NCBI GenBank assembly: GCA_007449985.2
Contig: VIIQ02000709.1
Location: 62,001 to 126,000 of the forward strand
Reading direction: 5' to 3'
DNA: 64,000 nucleotides
Origin: Desmodesmus armatus
Taxonomy: Eukaryota; Chlorophyta; Chlorophyceae; Sphaeropleales; Scenedesmaceae
Made by a program: the position numbers and the translations under genes. Under the pieces are notes generated by a model. It made no database searches. It was not told the origin of the DNA and saw nothing but the letters and a program-made list of their open reading frames with translations. Position 1 is the stretch's first letter; each line of letters opens with the position of its first letter. This document shows, piece by piece, positions 22,441 through 33,370 of the stretch.

Positions 22441-25400
22441 ACTCTTGGGCTATGCGGGTTGGGGTTCACGAGGTTGTCATCCAGCAGCGCCGTGCTGATG
22501 GTTTCAGCAGTGTACTAGTACTAAAGCAGCACACTGGCTAGTGTGTAGCGCTGCGGCACGTCACCTGCGCTCATGCTGGGGAATGATGCACAACAAGCTT
22601 GCTGACGAGCTTGTTGTGCGGCAGCGGTTACAGTACGGGGCATTGCATGTGCATGGAAGTGTTCATGAGCCTCAGGCTTGTATGGTGTACACCGGCTCCA
22701 GAAGGTAGAAGTGCTCCAGTAGGCAACATAACTGTGTCTAACATTGAGGTTGTGCATGCCATGGGTTGTGCGCCCTGACTGGGCAACCCTCACACTGATG
22801 GCATCAGGCATGAGAAACCCAGACTACTAGAGCCTACAACAGCACAGCACAGCTTACCCAAACCTTATCAACAGCCACAGCTGCAGCCAGCACAGCACAG
22901 CTTACCCAAACCCAGCACAGGTTATCTGTCCCAGCCGCTCGTAACAGTTTACCTACTGCCAGGTCCAGTAACTGTCCAGTAACTGTCCAGTAAAGCCCCC
23001 CACACCAGTTTATCTGCCAGTAATGGTCAGGTTAAGTACCCCTTTGGTTGGTAGGGCTGGTGGCACTGCAGCTGACAGATGCAGCTGCTGCAGGACGCTT
23101 CCTAGGGTAGCAGGCGCAGGGCATGGGCGCGGCATGGTGCAGGCAGAGGACCTCTAGGCATCAGGTGTGTAGCCATGTATGCAGCAAGGGCAAGGCGGGC
23201 CCCTCGGCAGACACTTTGGGCCACACCTGCACTGACATTACTAATGACACTGTCGGACAGTGTCAGTGCAGGCTGCCAGGCTGGCACCAAATGCGCAGGT
23301 GTGCCTGCATGGTGGCACCAGATAGACACAGTGTTTACAGAGCCATAACGCCTCTCGAGTTGGACCACCATGTAGTCCTGCAAGGATATGTCAAGCACGG
23401 AGATCGCTGCAATGTCATCTCCCTGCTGCATCCTGTGGCATGACGGGTGTGCGGCAGTGGCAACTTGTTCAACGGAACTGTCCGACACACAGATTCTGTG
23501 TGCATCTGCCGTCTCTCACTGCCGCCTGGCTGCTGCCGCTGTCTGCTGTCCCTGACCTGCCGCCCAGTGGGCGCAGGTGTCAAACTCGCAGGAGATGTGT
23601 GTGTATGCCACAGCAAAAAAGCAGCAGGAGACGCATCCTCAAGCTATGTTTGGTGTGGTGATGGGCGCTGCTAGGGGGCTGGTGGGCCCAGGGCACCCGC
23701 TCAGGCCGGCGCGCGAGTGAAGGCATTGCATGGTAGCAGCGCTGAGCACAGGCAGGGCGCTTGGGCAACCGTTGCAGGACGTTAATGTTGTCCAACACTT
23801 TCTTGCCGCTCCGTGTTTGGGGTGTGCTGTCTGGCTGTTCTGGTGGTGTGCAATGATGCCTTCGTGGCAGTCCAGCTGTGCTGTCAGCACAGTGCAGCAA
23901 TTGCCCTGTGATGATTGTTTTTGGCGCATTCACCCGGTGTCGGTACAATGATGCACTGTGGTGCAATGTGGGACGCTATTTAATGATGCCTTGGGGGCAT
24001 GTCCGACATGGCAGTGCCAACTTTGTGCACTGGACAGTGAAGGTCACACCGTGTTGGGTTTACTTTGGGTACTAACATGGCATGCCATGCTCGTGGCACG
24101 AGGCACTGTGTGCAGTTTGTACCTGGTGTGCGCATCATGCAGCCGCTGAGCTTGCCTGCATTACCCCACTGGCCGCTTGCACTACCACATGCCTTTCACT
24201 GAGTCTAGCCACTGCTGAGCTGTGCAGTGCATGTGTTACAGGGGGAGAAAGTGTCACGGTGTGCCCTCGACGGTTGAGGCTGCCGCAGCCGCTGTGCATG
24301 GTCCAGTCGTCTGTGTTGAAACCAAAACAAGCACCCCTGGAATGTACAGCACCTTTGGCAGGCCCTGCACCAGGAGCTTACAATCATCATGCATCCCATG
24401 CTCAGTATGATGCATGCACAGACTGATCCTTCCTTGGTGCCAGCTTGACTCAAGCAGCTACAGCATCATGCTGTATGATATGCCACTGTGCAGTACGCGT
24501 CTGGTAAGCCCACAATCGTATGAGCACAGATGTATGCATTGTTGCCGCTATTTCTCTGCCAGGTGCAGACACCCTTCTTTTACATGCAAGCCACGTGTGC
24601 CGCAAATCAGAGATGTTTCACTTAGCCAACAGTTAATGCAGCTGGTCAGCTGCTTGCATGTTTCCCCTTGTGCTGGCTACAAGTGGTGCATGTGTTGATT
24701 CTCAGCATGTTTTGTTACTTAGACATTATGATCACAAGCACATGTGATGAACAGTTGTGAATATTCCTTGGACCCCTCATTCAGCTTTGGTAAAGCAAGT
24801 TCAAGTTGTCAGCTGCTTTGGAACAAAGTGCTGCTGGCAAACGTTGAAAAGTGCCATCGTCCTGCCGCATTGCGCAAAATCTGCATTGAATGCGCCCAAC
24901 AGCTTGCAGTTGACGCCTCAGCAATATGGCTGTGGCGTTCTTCCGATCAACCTGCAGTGTTATGCACCACCACAGTGGCAACCCTGCCACACGTTCATGC
25001 CAAAAAGCAGTGCTAGGCCGCTGAGGCTCAAGAATTCAAGCACTTGCTCAGTGCCAGCGGCTGGCACGGCGTTGACAAGGAGGTCTGCGGCCCTCAGGGC
25101 CCTCATGCTAATAAAGTCAGCGTCAGATGCATTGTAAGGTGACCATGACAGTTGTCACTCTCAAGGTGGCTGTGCAGCCGCTGCACAATGACACATCTGT
25201 GAGAACATCGACAGCACCACCAATCCTGCGGGGCTGTGAATTTGTATCAGCACACCAGAAAGCTGGCTGCAAAAGTCACATGCGTCTGGGTCGAAAGTGC
25301 ATATTGTCAGACCCTTGAGCTTGCATGTACACCCAGCATACGCATACACACAGTATGCGACAGTGTCTGCACTGATTGGCAGGAACAAACAGTGCTCTGT

Positions 25401-25860
25401 CAGATCAAGGCATCAGCCACACACAGGAAGATCAGGGTGCCTTATGAATGCGCAAAGAAAATTACCAGAACACACCGCATGGTGTGACATACAGGAATGC
25501 CTGACCATGCAGCAGCCTGCTGAGCAACATTGCCAGATGTCCCAAACACAGCAACCCTGCAAATCTACCCTATTGCGGACTGAGTCGCACATTGTGACTG
25601 CAATTGCCATGAAAAACCACTCACAGACACTGGCCTGAACCCACACCAAGAAAGCAGGCCAGATCTGCTTTCCAGACCAGATGTTGACTCAGCCTAGTAG
25701 GCTGCTGCAGTGTGCTGCAAAAACAATGTGTGAGCTTGATGAAACCTATGACAGGCCTTTGCAGGGCACCCTTCAGCCCTGTGCCCATGCACCAGCACTC
25801 CGGCCACTTAGACCAGCCTGCTCAAAGCCAATAGACACACACCTGCCCGCATGCTCTCAC
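22441..25860. other. Long stretch without a supported gene
   Basis: No frame with matching splice sites was found. A repeated block CAGCACAGCACAGCTTACCC occurs twice at about 22850-22910, followed by tandem TCCAGTAACTG units near 22968-22995. A small inverted repeat, ACACTGTCGGACAGTGT, lies near 23248. Open frames are short and Cys/Ser/His-rich. Confidence 0.45.
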
Positions 25861-26430
25861 AGGTGCAGGTGCAGCACCTCCTGCAGCATGGTGCTGACCA
25901 CGCCCTTCTGCAGCCTCAGCTGCTTCAGGGCCTCCTGCGCCACAGCTGCTGCTGCCTGCGCCTCCCCATGCGCTCCCTCGCCCCTCGCAAACCTCGCCTA
26001 TTGCGCGTGCCTCCATGACAGCTGCCAGGTGCTCCTGGACGCTTGCGTACGCTGCCTGGGCCTCGGCAATACAATCGGCAGCGCCAGGGAGGAGCTTGAA
26101 GGCCTCCAGCTTCTGCAGTGTGCTCTGGGTGGCATCTGCTGCCTCGACCGCGTCGTCTGCGCACTGTTTGATGGCCTTGCGAGACCTGATGTTGGCATGG
26201 TAGTTGGACTTTTTGTTGCGCTTCTTTTTCTTCGTCCTGGAGCTGCTGCCTGCTGCCTGCTGGATCGTCACCTCCTCCTGCTGGACTGTCACCTCCTCCT
26301 CATCTGATGAGTCGTCCTGCTCCTCATACTCATCATCACTGATGTAGGGCGCGTCCTGCTGAGCTGCAGCCACACCATCTCCTGTGCTGGGGGCAGCTGC
26401 GTCCCGCTGCTGTGTCGAGTCCTGTGACTC
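25861..26430 (-). CDS. Unrecognised protein with acidic tract, basic patch and coiled coil (one exon)
   Basis: On the minus strand an exon opens after GCGCATGTGCAG and reads ESQDSTQQRDAAAPSTGDG, an acidic run (DDEYEEQDDSSDEEE), a nuclear-signal-like TKKKKRNKKSNYHANIRSRK, then a helical stretch (LQKLEAFKLLPGAADCIAE, AQAAYASVQEHLAAVMEA). Near 25990 the likely frame shifts by one base to EAQAAAAVAQEALKQLRLQ and continues to a GTGAGA donor at 25860. A one-base indel, real or from assembly, is therefore likely. A chromatin or RNA-binding role is conceivable but not shown. Confidence 0.55.
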
Positions 26431-26523
26431 CTGCACATGCGCAGGAACAGCACATGACACGCAATGTAACTCAGCACAGGCATTGCGTGCAGGCATATGA
26501 TTGACACAGCAAGAGCTGCAGGA

Positions 26524-26612
26524 TCAGAAATCTTGAGCCAGGAGGTTCCTGCGTTGCTCTAATCTGTCCTGCACAGCCCGCAGTGCATCATCCTGGCAGG
26601 ACTGAAGGGCAC
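26524..26612 (-). CDS. Exon-like segment upstream of the acidic/basic protein
   Basis: After CCCCACAG, the minus strand reads LQSCQDDALRAVQDRLEQRR and NLLAQ before a stop. The helical composition fits the neighbouring exon, but no donor is visible between it and the stop, so it may be a broken or terminal exon. Confidence 0.3.
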
Positions 26613-27795
26613 CTGTGGGGTGCTGTGCTGGCCTGCTGTTTGCTGTGTTGCAGCCATGCTTCGAGAAAACACCAGGTTGCTTCAGGTGCGCCCCAGCACA
26701 CGTGCAGGGTGCAAGAGACGCAGCGCCTGGACTACTCAAACCACCACTGCAGGTCCATCACACTCACCACTTCATGCAGCTGACCAGCCTTCTCCTGCTG
26801 CTTCCGCGCTGCCCTGCAGACATCACAGTGGCAGGGGTGTGTCAGCACACATGGGATGTACCCATTGCAGAGGTTCTGCTGCACATGCTCAGCACAAGGC
26901 ACAGTGTCCACACGATGGCCTCGATCACCTTTCAGCAGCTCCTCTGCAGTCCAGCTGGAGTGCCTCAATCCTGGGGTACTTGGAGCACCTGGCAGGACTC
27001 TTCACCCTTTTGCGGCCCACTATGCGACTCATGACTGCCGTCCCCATCACGTTCACAAGGCCAAGACGATGCTGAGACGCACTTAGCAGCTGATGGGGCC
27101 AGGGAGTGCAACACCAGGAGGTGCTGCTGTGACAGGTGAATGATGACAGACGGTGTTGTGCACGCCGTTTTACACCTAAGCTGGCGTTGATGTGAGATCA
27201 AAACTCAGATTTTCAGCAGTACTGCATACGAAACAAGGTAAGCTCAACTCAGCTGTCAGTTTGACTCACCATTACTCACCGTCACACAGTGACAATGACA
27301 TAATCTTTGTGCTTGCTCGAACTCGCTAATGTTGCCTGAATTTATTTTTGTTTTTGCATCGATAGTTTGGAGGAACTCCAGCTTGATTGAAGCAGCTGTT
27401 GCACTGGGGTTGGCCCTCACCTGGGGTAGGCCCTTACTACCCCTGGCCCTCACATCTGGGTGGGTGGGGGCACCCACATGTCGTTGTCTATCAGTCTGCT
27501 GCTATCATGACTGCTGAAGTAGTAGCTTCAAGCTCGTGCTGGATCGCTAGGCTCACATGTTGTTACACCCAAGGGTATTCAATTCACTCCCAGCATCACA
27601 CAACAACAGGTGAAATTGGTGTGCCAGGCTGGCATGCCTACCAGGTCTGCTGCCAAAACCAACTGCCTGACTGCTTTACAGGTGCGCTAGACACGTCAAT
27701 CTGCTGCTTGACAGTCCTTATTGACGGTGCTGTTTTGATTTGGGGTCGCATGCCACCGTGTGACAAGCGCTGCTGCTGCTGTGTCATTGTTGCAG
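26613..27795. other. No supported gene
   Basis: Only short open frames without paired splice sites. Coding exons resume at 27796 on the plus strand. Confidence 0.4.
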
Positions 27796-28326
27796 GGTTG
27801 AAGGAGGCGCAGCTGACAGGCCAGGAGCAACTTGTGTTCGGGACGCAGGTTCAGACGCTGCCTAGTAAATGTGAAGTGGAGTCAGTAAGCAGCTGACCAC
27901 TCAGGCGCTGCACACTCAACTGAGTGGTGTTGCGCGCTCAGTGCGTCCAAGGTGCACCTGGGGCCTTTGCTGTGCCACTCAGCAGAAGCACAGCAGCATC
28001 ACAGCAACCACAGCTGTGGCACAGCAGCCGCAGCTGGCCAGGCTGGTGCGCAACTCTTATGTTCAAGGAGTGGACAGCGCTAACATGGTGAGTGTTCTCG
28101 CAAACACACTCTTGCCAAATGTTGCCTGATCCCTAGTTGTTGCTTTCCACAGCTGCACCAACCCTCTCCGCAGGCTGTCATGCTGAATCAAACAATTCAG
28201 CGACACGCCACGCCCCCATGCATGTGTCAGGCTCCCTGGCTCTCAGCACCAACAGACAGCGGCTACATGAGGCAGCGGCTGGTGTTGCTGATCGCGCAGC
28301 TGCTGGCCCACCGCTGCAGTGATTGA
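27796..28326 (+). CDS. Three 3' exons of an unrecognised gene (27796-27884, 27986-28087, 28153-28326)
   Basis: Exon phases agree: the first enters in phase 1 and ends GAG TCA|GTAAGC in phase 0; the second is 34 codons; the third has 57 codons and TGA. Residues include LKEAQLTGQEQLVFGTQVQ, VAQQPQLARLVRNSYVQGV, QPSPQAVMLNQTIQRHATPP and GYMRQRLVLLIAQLLAHRCS. All three exons start after AG acceptors. Upstream exons were not located; possible ones lie near 27600-27690. I do not recognise a family. Confidence 0.55.
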
Positions 28327-28489
28327 TGTGCAGCTTTGTACTGCTATTTTGCTGCTGTTGTACTGCTGTACTGGTGTCCATGGACATGGATGGTTTGCAG
28401 TACAGCAGCGCCAGCCTGTCAGGCTTGCTGTGAGGCGTACTGAGTGTGCTGACCAGCTTACAGAGTGCAGGGGACTGCATTTGGCAGCC

Positions 28490-28800
28490 CCAGCCATGCA
28501 GCTTCACTGGGGCTGTGTCCCACACCAAACCCTACACCAATGCTATCGCACTTTGTGGTGGTGTGGCTTGCTGTGCAGGATGCTGGTGGTGAGCCTGTGT
28601 GGAGCGACAGTGCAACCGTTGCATCTGGGCCAGATAGGCAATGCAGCAGCAGCGCACGCAGAGTGAGCCTTCCAGATGACTGCAGGTGTTGCGGTACTCT
28701 GCTGCAGGCCTTCTGCAAGGAGACAGATGGTGGAGGCGGCCAGACCTGAAATTCCTGGTGAGTTTGAGGTTGCGAGCTGATGGGGGTTGCTGGAGCCAGG
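28490..28800 (+). repeat. Copy of the 40.05-40.38 kb segment, including an LRR-gene last-exon remnant
   Basis: Shared with 40050-40378: CTTCACNGGGGCTGT, then TGTGCAGGATGCTGGTGG followed by TGAGCCTGTGTGG, and later GTGAGNTTGAGGTTGCG. The GATGCTGGTGGTGAGCC block translates as DAGGEPVW, the start of the last exon in the F-box/LRR genes (DDEPVWRQL at 39.8 kb, DDAPVWRQL at 2.0 kb). Here the following frame is degraded, so this appears to be a relic. Confidence 0.6.
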
Positions 28801-28860
28801 CGGGGAGAAGGGTGCAACAATCGGATTCTGACGGGAAAGGAGGATGTGTCTCCCTTGCGC

Positions 28861-28882
28861 GGGGGGGGGGGGGGGGGGGGGG
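28861..28882 (+). repeat. 22-base G run
   Basis: Longest homopolymer in the window, lying between the relic above and the small exons at 29.3 kb. Confidence 0.95.
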
Positions 28883-29285
28883 TGCAAGCAACAGGGTGTC
28901 AACTGGACGCCAAGCAGTAGCACTGGCAGCAGCCCAGCCTGCATGCACCTTCTGTCAGGGCTGCAGGGCCTGTCAGATTTTCCAGTGACATGGGAGCTTT
29001 CACTTGCAGCAATGTGTGCGGTGATGTACATGACAGCCACCCCTTCTTCCATCCATTCCAGCAGGTCTGGCTGCGCTCTTGAAGCTTGTGCGGCACTGGG
29101 CTGGGCTTTGCAGTTTTGGACGGACAGTAGCTGCAGCTTCACCAATCCTGACTGTGTGGGCAGCATGCATGCAGTGACCAGCAGGTTGTGTGCGCTTGCG
29201 GCAGGTGCCAATTGTGCCCCCGACCTGATGTCACCCCAGGCTGGGCTCAACCTTGCCATTGCTGCCTGTGCTTGCTGTGTTGCAG

Positions 29286-29438
29286 GGTATGAGGCACACA
29301 GCACGTGCAGGTGCCTTGGCCCAACCAGAGCACCCAGGCGACGTGGCTCATCACAAGCTCAAGAAAATGAGCAGCCGGCGCTCGACCGACCAGCCCCACG
29401 CCAGCATAGCGTTGATCTTGGCCAAACACCAACGGTGA
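29286..29438 (+). CDS. Terminal exon, unrecognised small protein
   Basis: After TGTTGCAG at 29285 a phase-0 frame of 50 codons reads GMRHTARAGALAQPEHPGDV, KLKKMSSRRSTDQPHASIA and ends KHQR TGA. Composition is charged and unlike the shadow frames. No upstream exon could be assigned. Confidence 0.4.
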   Translation, partial: GMRHTARAGALAQPEHPGDVAHHKLKKMSSRRSTDQPHASIALILAKHQR

Positions 29439-29486
29439 CCCACCTTGCCACCAGGGGTGCACATGTGCCACAGTGCAGTAGGCTGA

Positions 29487-29750
29487 TTGCACTGGGGGAG
29501 TCAGCTGCAAGCAGGTGAGGCCAGTGCAGCCTGCAGGCACGGAGTGCTGGCACATGTTGACTTGGACCACTTGGACGTCACAGAGCCTTGCGCGCTGGTC
29601 AGGACAGCTGCTGTCAAGTTTGCGGTGAGCTTGTGCATTGTCTGTCACAAGCAGATGCCCGCACTCGACACCCATATGTGTGCTGTTGGTTCCTTGGTTT
29701 CCCTGCTGCAGGCGCACATCACTTTTACCAAGTGGTGGGGAGCAATTTGA
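29487..29750 (+). CDS. Two-exon open frame (to 29624, 29712-29750)
   Basis: The first exon ends VRTAAVKFA at a GCG|GTGAGC donor in phase 0. The second follows CTGCAG and reads AHITFTKWWGAI plus TGA. The frame extends upstream through HVDLDHLDVTEPC to 29487, but the true first exon is unclear. Family not recognised. Confidence 0.4.
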   Translation: MHWGSQLQAGEASAACRHGVLAHVDLDHLDVTEPCALVRTAAVKFAVSLCIVCHKQMPALDTHMCAVGSLVSLLQAHITFTKWWGAI

Positions 29751-31029
29751 GGCCCCAGCTGTGCTTGCGCAGAGGGCAGTCAGTGTCTGACCAGGTAGGG
29801 CAAGGCTCGCTGTTTCAGCATGCAGCAGTCGCCAGCATATGCAGCAGTTGCCAGCATCTGCAGCGGCCACTGGACAGCCATGTCAGATGCTGTTGTGTAC
29901 GGCTTGGTAACCATCTACGTTGTGATGGAGTTCTGCAGCCTCACTCTTGTGCTGTTCGTGGCGGGGTGTCTGTCCTGGAGACTTCTAAGCTCACTGGCGT
30001 GGCTGCTGTCCTGCCTGTGTTTCACAGGTCCTGGTGCAAGCAGTGAAGCCACAATGCGAGCCATGCATAAGGGGCTGCAGCAGGGGCCAGCGCATAATGC
30101 AGGGAGTGTGGCATCAGTGCCGTGCAGGGCACAGCTTGATGCTGCCCAGTGGTCAGCTTGCGCGGCTTTCAGCACGCTATGGGCTTGTCAAGTGTGAGCA
30201 AGCCATCGTGTGCATAGCTGCACAGGCTGCTGTAGCTGCAGTGGCAGCAGTCAGTATAGAGAGTGTGTCTGATTGGAGTCAGTATAGAGAGTGTCTGATT
30301 GGCGGGAAACCGTTTTTTATTAGTAATGCCAGCTGCCAGTGGCAGCAGTGAGTGAGGGTGTTGTCCACATCGGGGCTTGTTCAAACCAGTGCACTTGCAG
30401 TGACAACAAGCGATCCGTGCATGTGGGTGTACACCCACACATGTGTCCTGTCACTTGGTTGTGTACCGCAAAATGCCAGCTCCAGCTGAGAGTGGTGAAC
30501 AGCTCCTGAAGATCTACCGTCGACAAGTTCAATTCTGTGCTTGAGTACAGTGGGTCTCAAAGCTTACACAACATGCTGGGTGCAGCTAGGTGGCATGGAG
30601 TTGTAGTGCACACACCGTTTCAGCCTGATACAGAACAGCTGGCTCAGGAATCCAGAATTGGGTGCATGGCCCTCAACTTGGGGGCCACATTGGCGTCAAC
30701 ATGACAGCACATGTTGTAGGCTACTGGCAGCTGTAAACTGCACAATGTCAAGCAAGGCCCTACTGTGTTACAACAGCAGCAGTCATGGCACCAAGGGAGT
30801 AGGGTGTCATGGTAGTAGAGGCGCACAAAAGAAGGGAGAGAACCCACATGCAGCCCTTGCATGTCACTCCTTTGGGTGGGGGGGGGGGGGGGGTGCTCAG
30901 AAACAGAGGAGGGGGGGGGGAGAAGGAGGCAAAGCTCAACAAGGAGCACATGCCAGTATTTTTGATATGCTGGCGCGCTAGCCCAAAGGCTTGACGCGCC
31001 CGTTTGAGGTACCGCAGTCATTGGTAACA
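29751..31029. other. No supported gene; G-rich and small duplications
   Basis: A CAGTATAGAGAGTGT...CTGATTGG block is duplicated in tandem at about 30251-30303, and poly-G runs occur at about 30877-30920. No exon with matched splice sites was seen. Confidence 0.4.
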
Positions 31030-31111
31030 CCTGGGGCAGTTATCGAACCTGCCATCTCCCTGGCAGGCACATGGCCTTGCCAGGTTGCTCTTTCCGATTT
31101 GAGCTACCAGG
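31030..31111 (-). ncRNA. tRNA-like sequence, copy 1, downstream of the 33.4 kb coiled-coil gene
   Basis: On the minus strand the sequence folds like a tRNA: outer stem CCTGG/CCAGG, D arm GCTC..GAGC with A-box-like TAGCTCAAATCGG, a long anticodon-position hairpin (CCTGGCA/TGCCAGG), and a T arm GCAG/CTGC around a B-box-like GGTTCGATAAC. The anticodon arm is longer than in a normal tRNA, so this is a tRNA-derived or SINE-like sequence rather than a working tRNA gene. Copy 2 lies at 53.1 kb. Confidence 0.55.
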
Positions 31112-31194
31112 GTTAGGCTGCCACGCCGTATAGGCATTGGCATCCTGTTCAGGTGCGTGCTGCTGCGCCAAGGCGCTGCTTGCTATTGCACCAA

Positions 31195-31257
31195 TGTCGT
31201 GCAAGATGAGCGATATGCCAGATAAGCGCTGAGTGTGTGAAGGTGACAGTGACCTGT
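31195..31257 (-). repeat. B2 repeat (63 bp)
   Basis: Begins TGTCGTGCAAGATGAGCG and is identical to 31720-31782. Outer end of the split-repeat element. Confidence 0.9.
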
Positions 31258-31717
31258 GGCTGCCGATCCCTTTTGCTACCCCCGCAGCCAGGGGAACACC
31301 GCACAGCTGGCTGTCCAACTGCTTGGTAACCTTTCGTGCCTGCAAGCTGAGATCTGGACGCGTATCATTCGGAGAATGGAAGCACACATGGGCCTGCGCC
31401 CGGATTGGATGAATGGATTACATCTCGACTGCTCTGGGCCGCTCAGCCCTTGGCTGGCGGCCTCAGCCTGATACTCTCGATCCTTTGCTTATGTGTGTGT
31501 GATTCAACGCGTGCCGTGCACCGGCACGCGCGCAGCCTTATGCTGTGAGTGCAGAATCTCAACAGACATAACAGACACTGCAAGTGCCACCTGGCACTCT
31601 GAGTGACAACCTGTCTTAGGGCACCACAAGCCCTCTGGAATGCTCTCCAACACACCTCAACTGATATTGCACAGCAGTGCAGCCCTAATCGGATGCATGA
31701 CCCAATCGGGTATGACA
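31255..31717 (-). repeat. A2 repeat (463 bp)
   Basis: Identical by eye to 32710-33172. Contains a plus-strand open frame (ADPFCYPRSQGNTAQLAVQ...PDWMNGLHLD) present in both copies. Confidence 0.9.
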
Positions 31718-31719
31718 GC

Positions 31720-31782
31720 TGTCGTGCAAGATGAGCGATATGCCAGATAAGCGCTGAGTGTGTGAAGGTGACAGTGACCTGT
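31720..31782 (-). repeat. B1 repeat (63 bp)
   Basis: Second copy of the B repeat. Its junction with A2 contains the palindrome GACAGCTGTC, the expected circle-junction site. Confidence 0.9.
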
Positions 31783-32039
31783 CCACACCCCCCCAAACAC
31801 AACACACAGGCAAAGCAAGGCTGAGCATGTGTGAGGAGTTTGCTTCTCACAGGTCACACATAGAGTAGGATGCCACAACTGAAGCATAGGATGCACAACC
31901 GCAACACACCAACTGGGGGTACCGTCCATCACCCCCCTTGCACTTTGCCAAGGTCACATGCATCACGTGCACCAGCACAAGCCACTACTGCTGACACTTT
32001 CAGCACTCAGGTGCTGCACAACCTGCCCAATGACTGTTC

Positions 32040-32305
32040 CATCGTGTGTGCCTTTGCTTGGCACATCGCTGCTGCTGCTGCTGCGGCTAAGCATGGGCAC
32101 GCCTAGCCTCGGTGGGGCTTGCTTTCCCACAATCTGGCTGCGCTCTTGCCCATCACTAACACAATGGAACCACTCTGCTCTATGGTGTGTGCTTTTGCTT
32201 GACACATCACCACTGCTACTGCTGCGGCTATGCATGGGCCGCCTGGCCTTGGTGGGGCTTGCTTTCCCACAATCTGGCTGCGCTCTTGCCCATCACTACA
32301 CAAGG
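32040..32305. repeat. Tandem duplication, about 137-bp period, inside the split-repeat element
   Basis: Two units share GCTTTCCCACAATCTGGCTG followed by CGCTCTTGCCCATCACTA. On the minus strand both encode GQERSQIVGKQAPPR. No known domain. Confidence 0.7.
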
Positions 32306-32709
32306 GGGACGCTGTGTCCACAGGTGCTTCCCTGCTGCATTTTGCACCCCTGCTGGATTCGCCACACTCTAATGTAGCACATGGAGGAGGGGCACTGCTG
32401 CTGACAAGCCTCTGCTGTGGTGTCCGGCTCTGGCGCTCTTCGCTCTGGCTCTGAGATCACTCCTCCAGTTCGGTCATGTAGCACGTTGTACGACGCTTTG
32501 ACAACGCTGCAGGTCCTCTGCTGCCTCCATGCGAGCTCCCTGCTGTGGGACTACTGCTGCTGCTGCTGCTCCTGGTCCAAAACTGCTAGCTTGGGTGACT
32601 GCTGTGGCACTGCACACGACTGCATGGACCATGAAACAAAGCCAATAATCTCGATACTATCCTGCTGCAGAAACCCAGCTGCAAGGCACTACGGGCTTGA
32701 CGCGTTGAA

Positions 32710-33172
32710 TGTGGCTGCCGATCCCTTTTGCTACCCCCGCAGCCAGGGGAACACCGCACAGCTGGCTGTCCAACTGCTTGGTAACCTTTCGTGCCTGCAA
32801 GCTGAGATCTGGACGCGTATCATTCGGAGAATGGAAGCACACATGGGCCTGCGCCCGGATTGGATGAATGGATTACATCTCGACTGCTCTGGGCCGCTCA
32901 GCCCTTGGCTGGCGGCCTCAGCCTGATACTCTCGATCCTTTGCTTATGTGTGTGTGATTCAACGCGTGCCGTGCACCGGCACGCGCGCAGCCTTATGCTG
33001 TGAGTGCAGAATCTCAACAGACATAACAGACACTGCAAGTGCCACCTGGCACTCTGAGTGACAACCTGTCTTAGGGCACCACAAGCCCTCTGGAATGCTC
33101 TCCAACACACCTCAACTGATATTGCACAGCAGTGCAGCCCTAATCGGATGCATGACCCAATCGGGTATGACA
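32710..33172 (-). repeat. A1 repeat (463 bp)
   Basis: Outer repeat of the split-repeat element. Its plus-strand open frame continues upstream to 32417, giving a 169-codon frame ending WLAASA whose reality is uncertain. Confidence 0.9.
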
Positions 33173-33370
33173 CCAAGGTTGGAGTGTGTGCAGCCAGACA
33201 CAAGGTCTGGCCGCTGCGTCCCAAGCTTGAAAGCCTGGGGACACACACGGAGGCCGCATGCAGAGCATGCAACCCCCTTCAATCACCTCCCCCCTACCCT
33301 CCCTAGCACGAATGCTGTGGGAGTTGTTGCCTGCCTCCCCGAGCGGAGGCAGGTTGAAGGCATTGCTGCC

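Larger units (their letters stand above)
31195..33172 (-). mobile_element. Split-direct-repeat element, PAT/TOC1-like (DIRS order), 1978 bp, non-autonomous
   Basis: Read on the minus strand the order is A1 (33172-32710), internal (32709-31783), B1 (31782-31720), GC, A2 (31717-31255), B2 (31257-31195). A copies are 463 bp and B copies 63 bp; each pair looks identical, and A2 and B2 overlap by TGT. This A-internal-B-A-B layout is diagnostic of PAT-type DIRS elements such as TOC1 in Chlamydomonas and kangaroo in Volvox, which insert by a tyrosine recombinase. No recombinase or reverse transcriptase fits in the 927-bp interior, so it would depend on helpers. CCAA occurs at both borders. The paralogous locus at 53.29 kb shows the uninterrupted site. 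Confidence 0.8.

Noticed and set aside
22441..25860. CRISPR-like or satellite array in the short TCCAGTAACTG repeats
   Set aside because: Only two or three short direct copies, no regular spacers, eukaryotic context.
31197..31782. Reading the 63-bp repeats as an unusually long target-site duplication of a 462-bp insert
   Set aside because: A second copy of the 463-bp block and the overall order A-internal-B-A-B are better explained by a split-repeat element.
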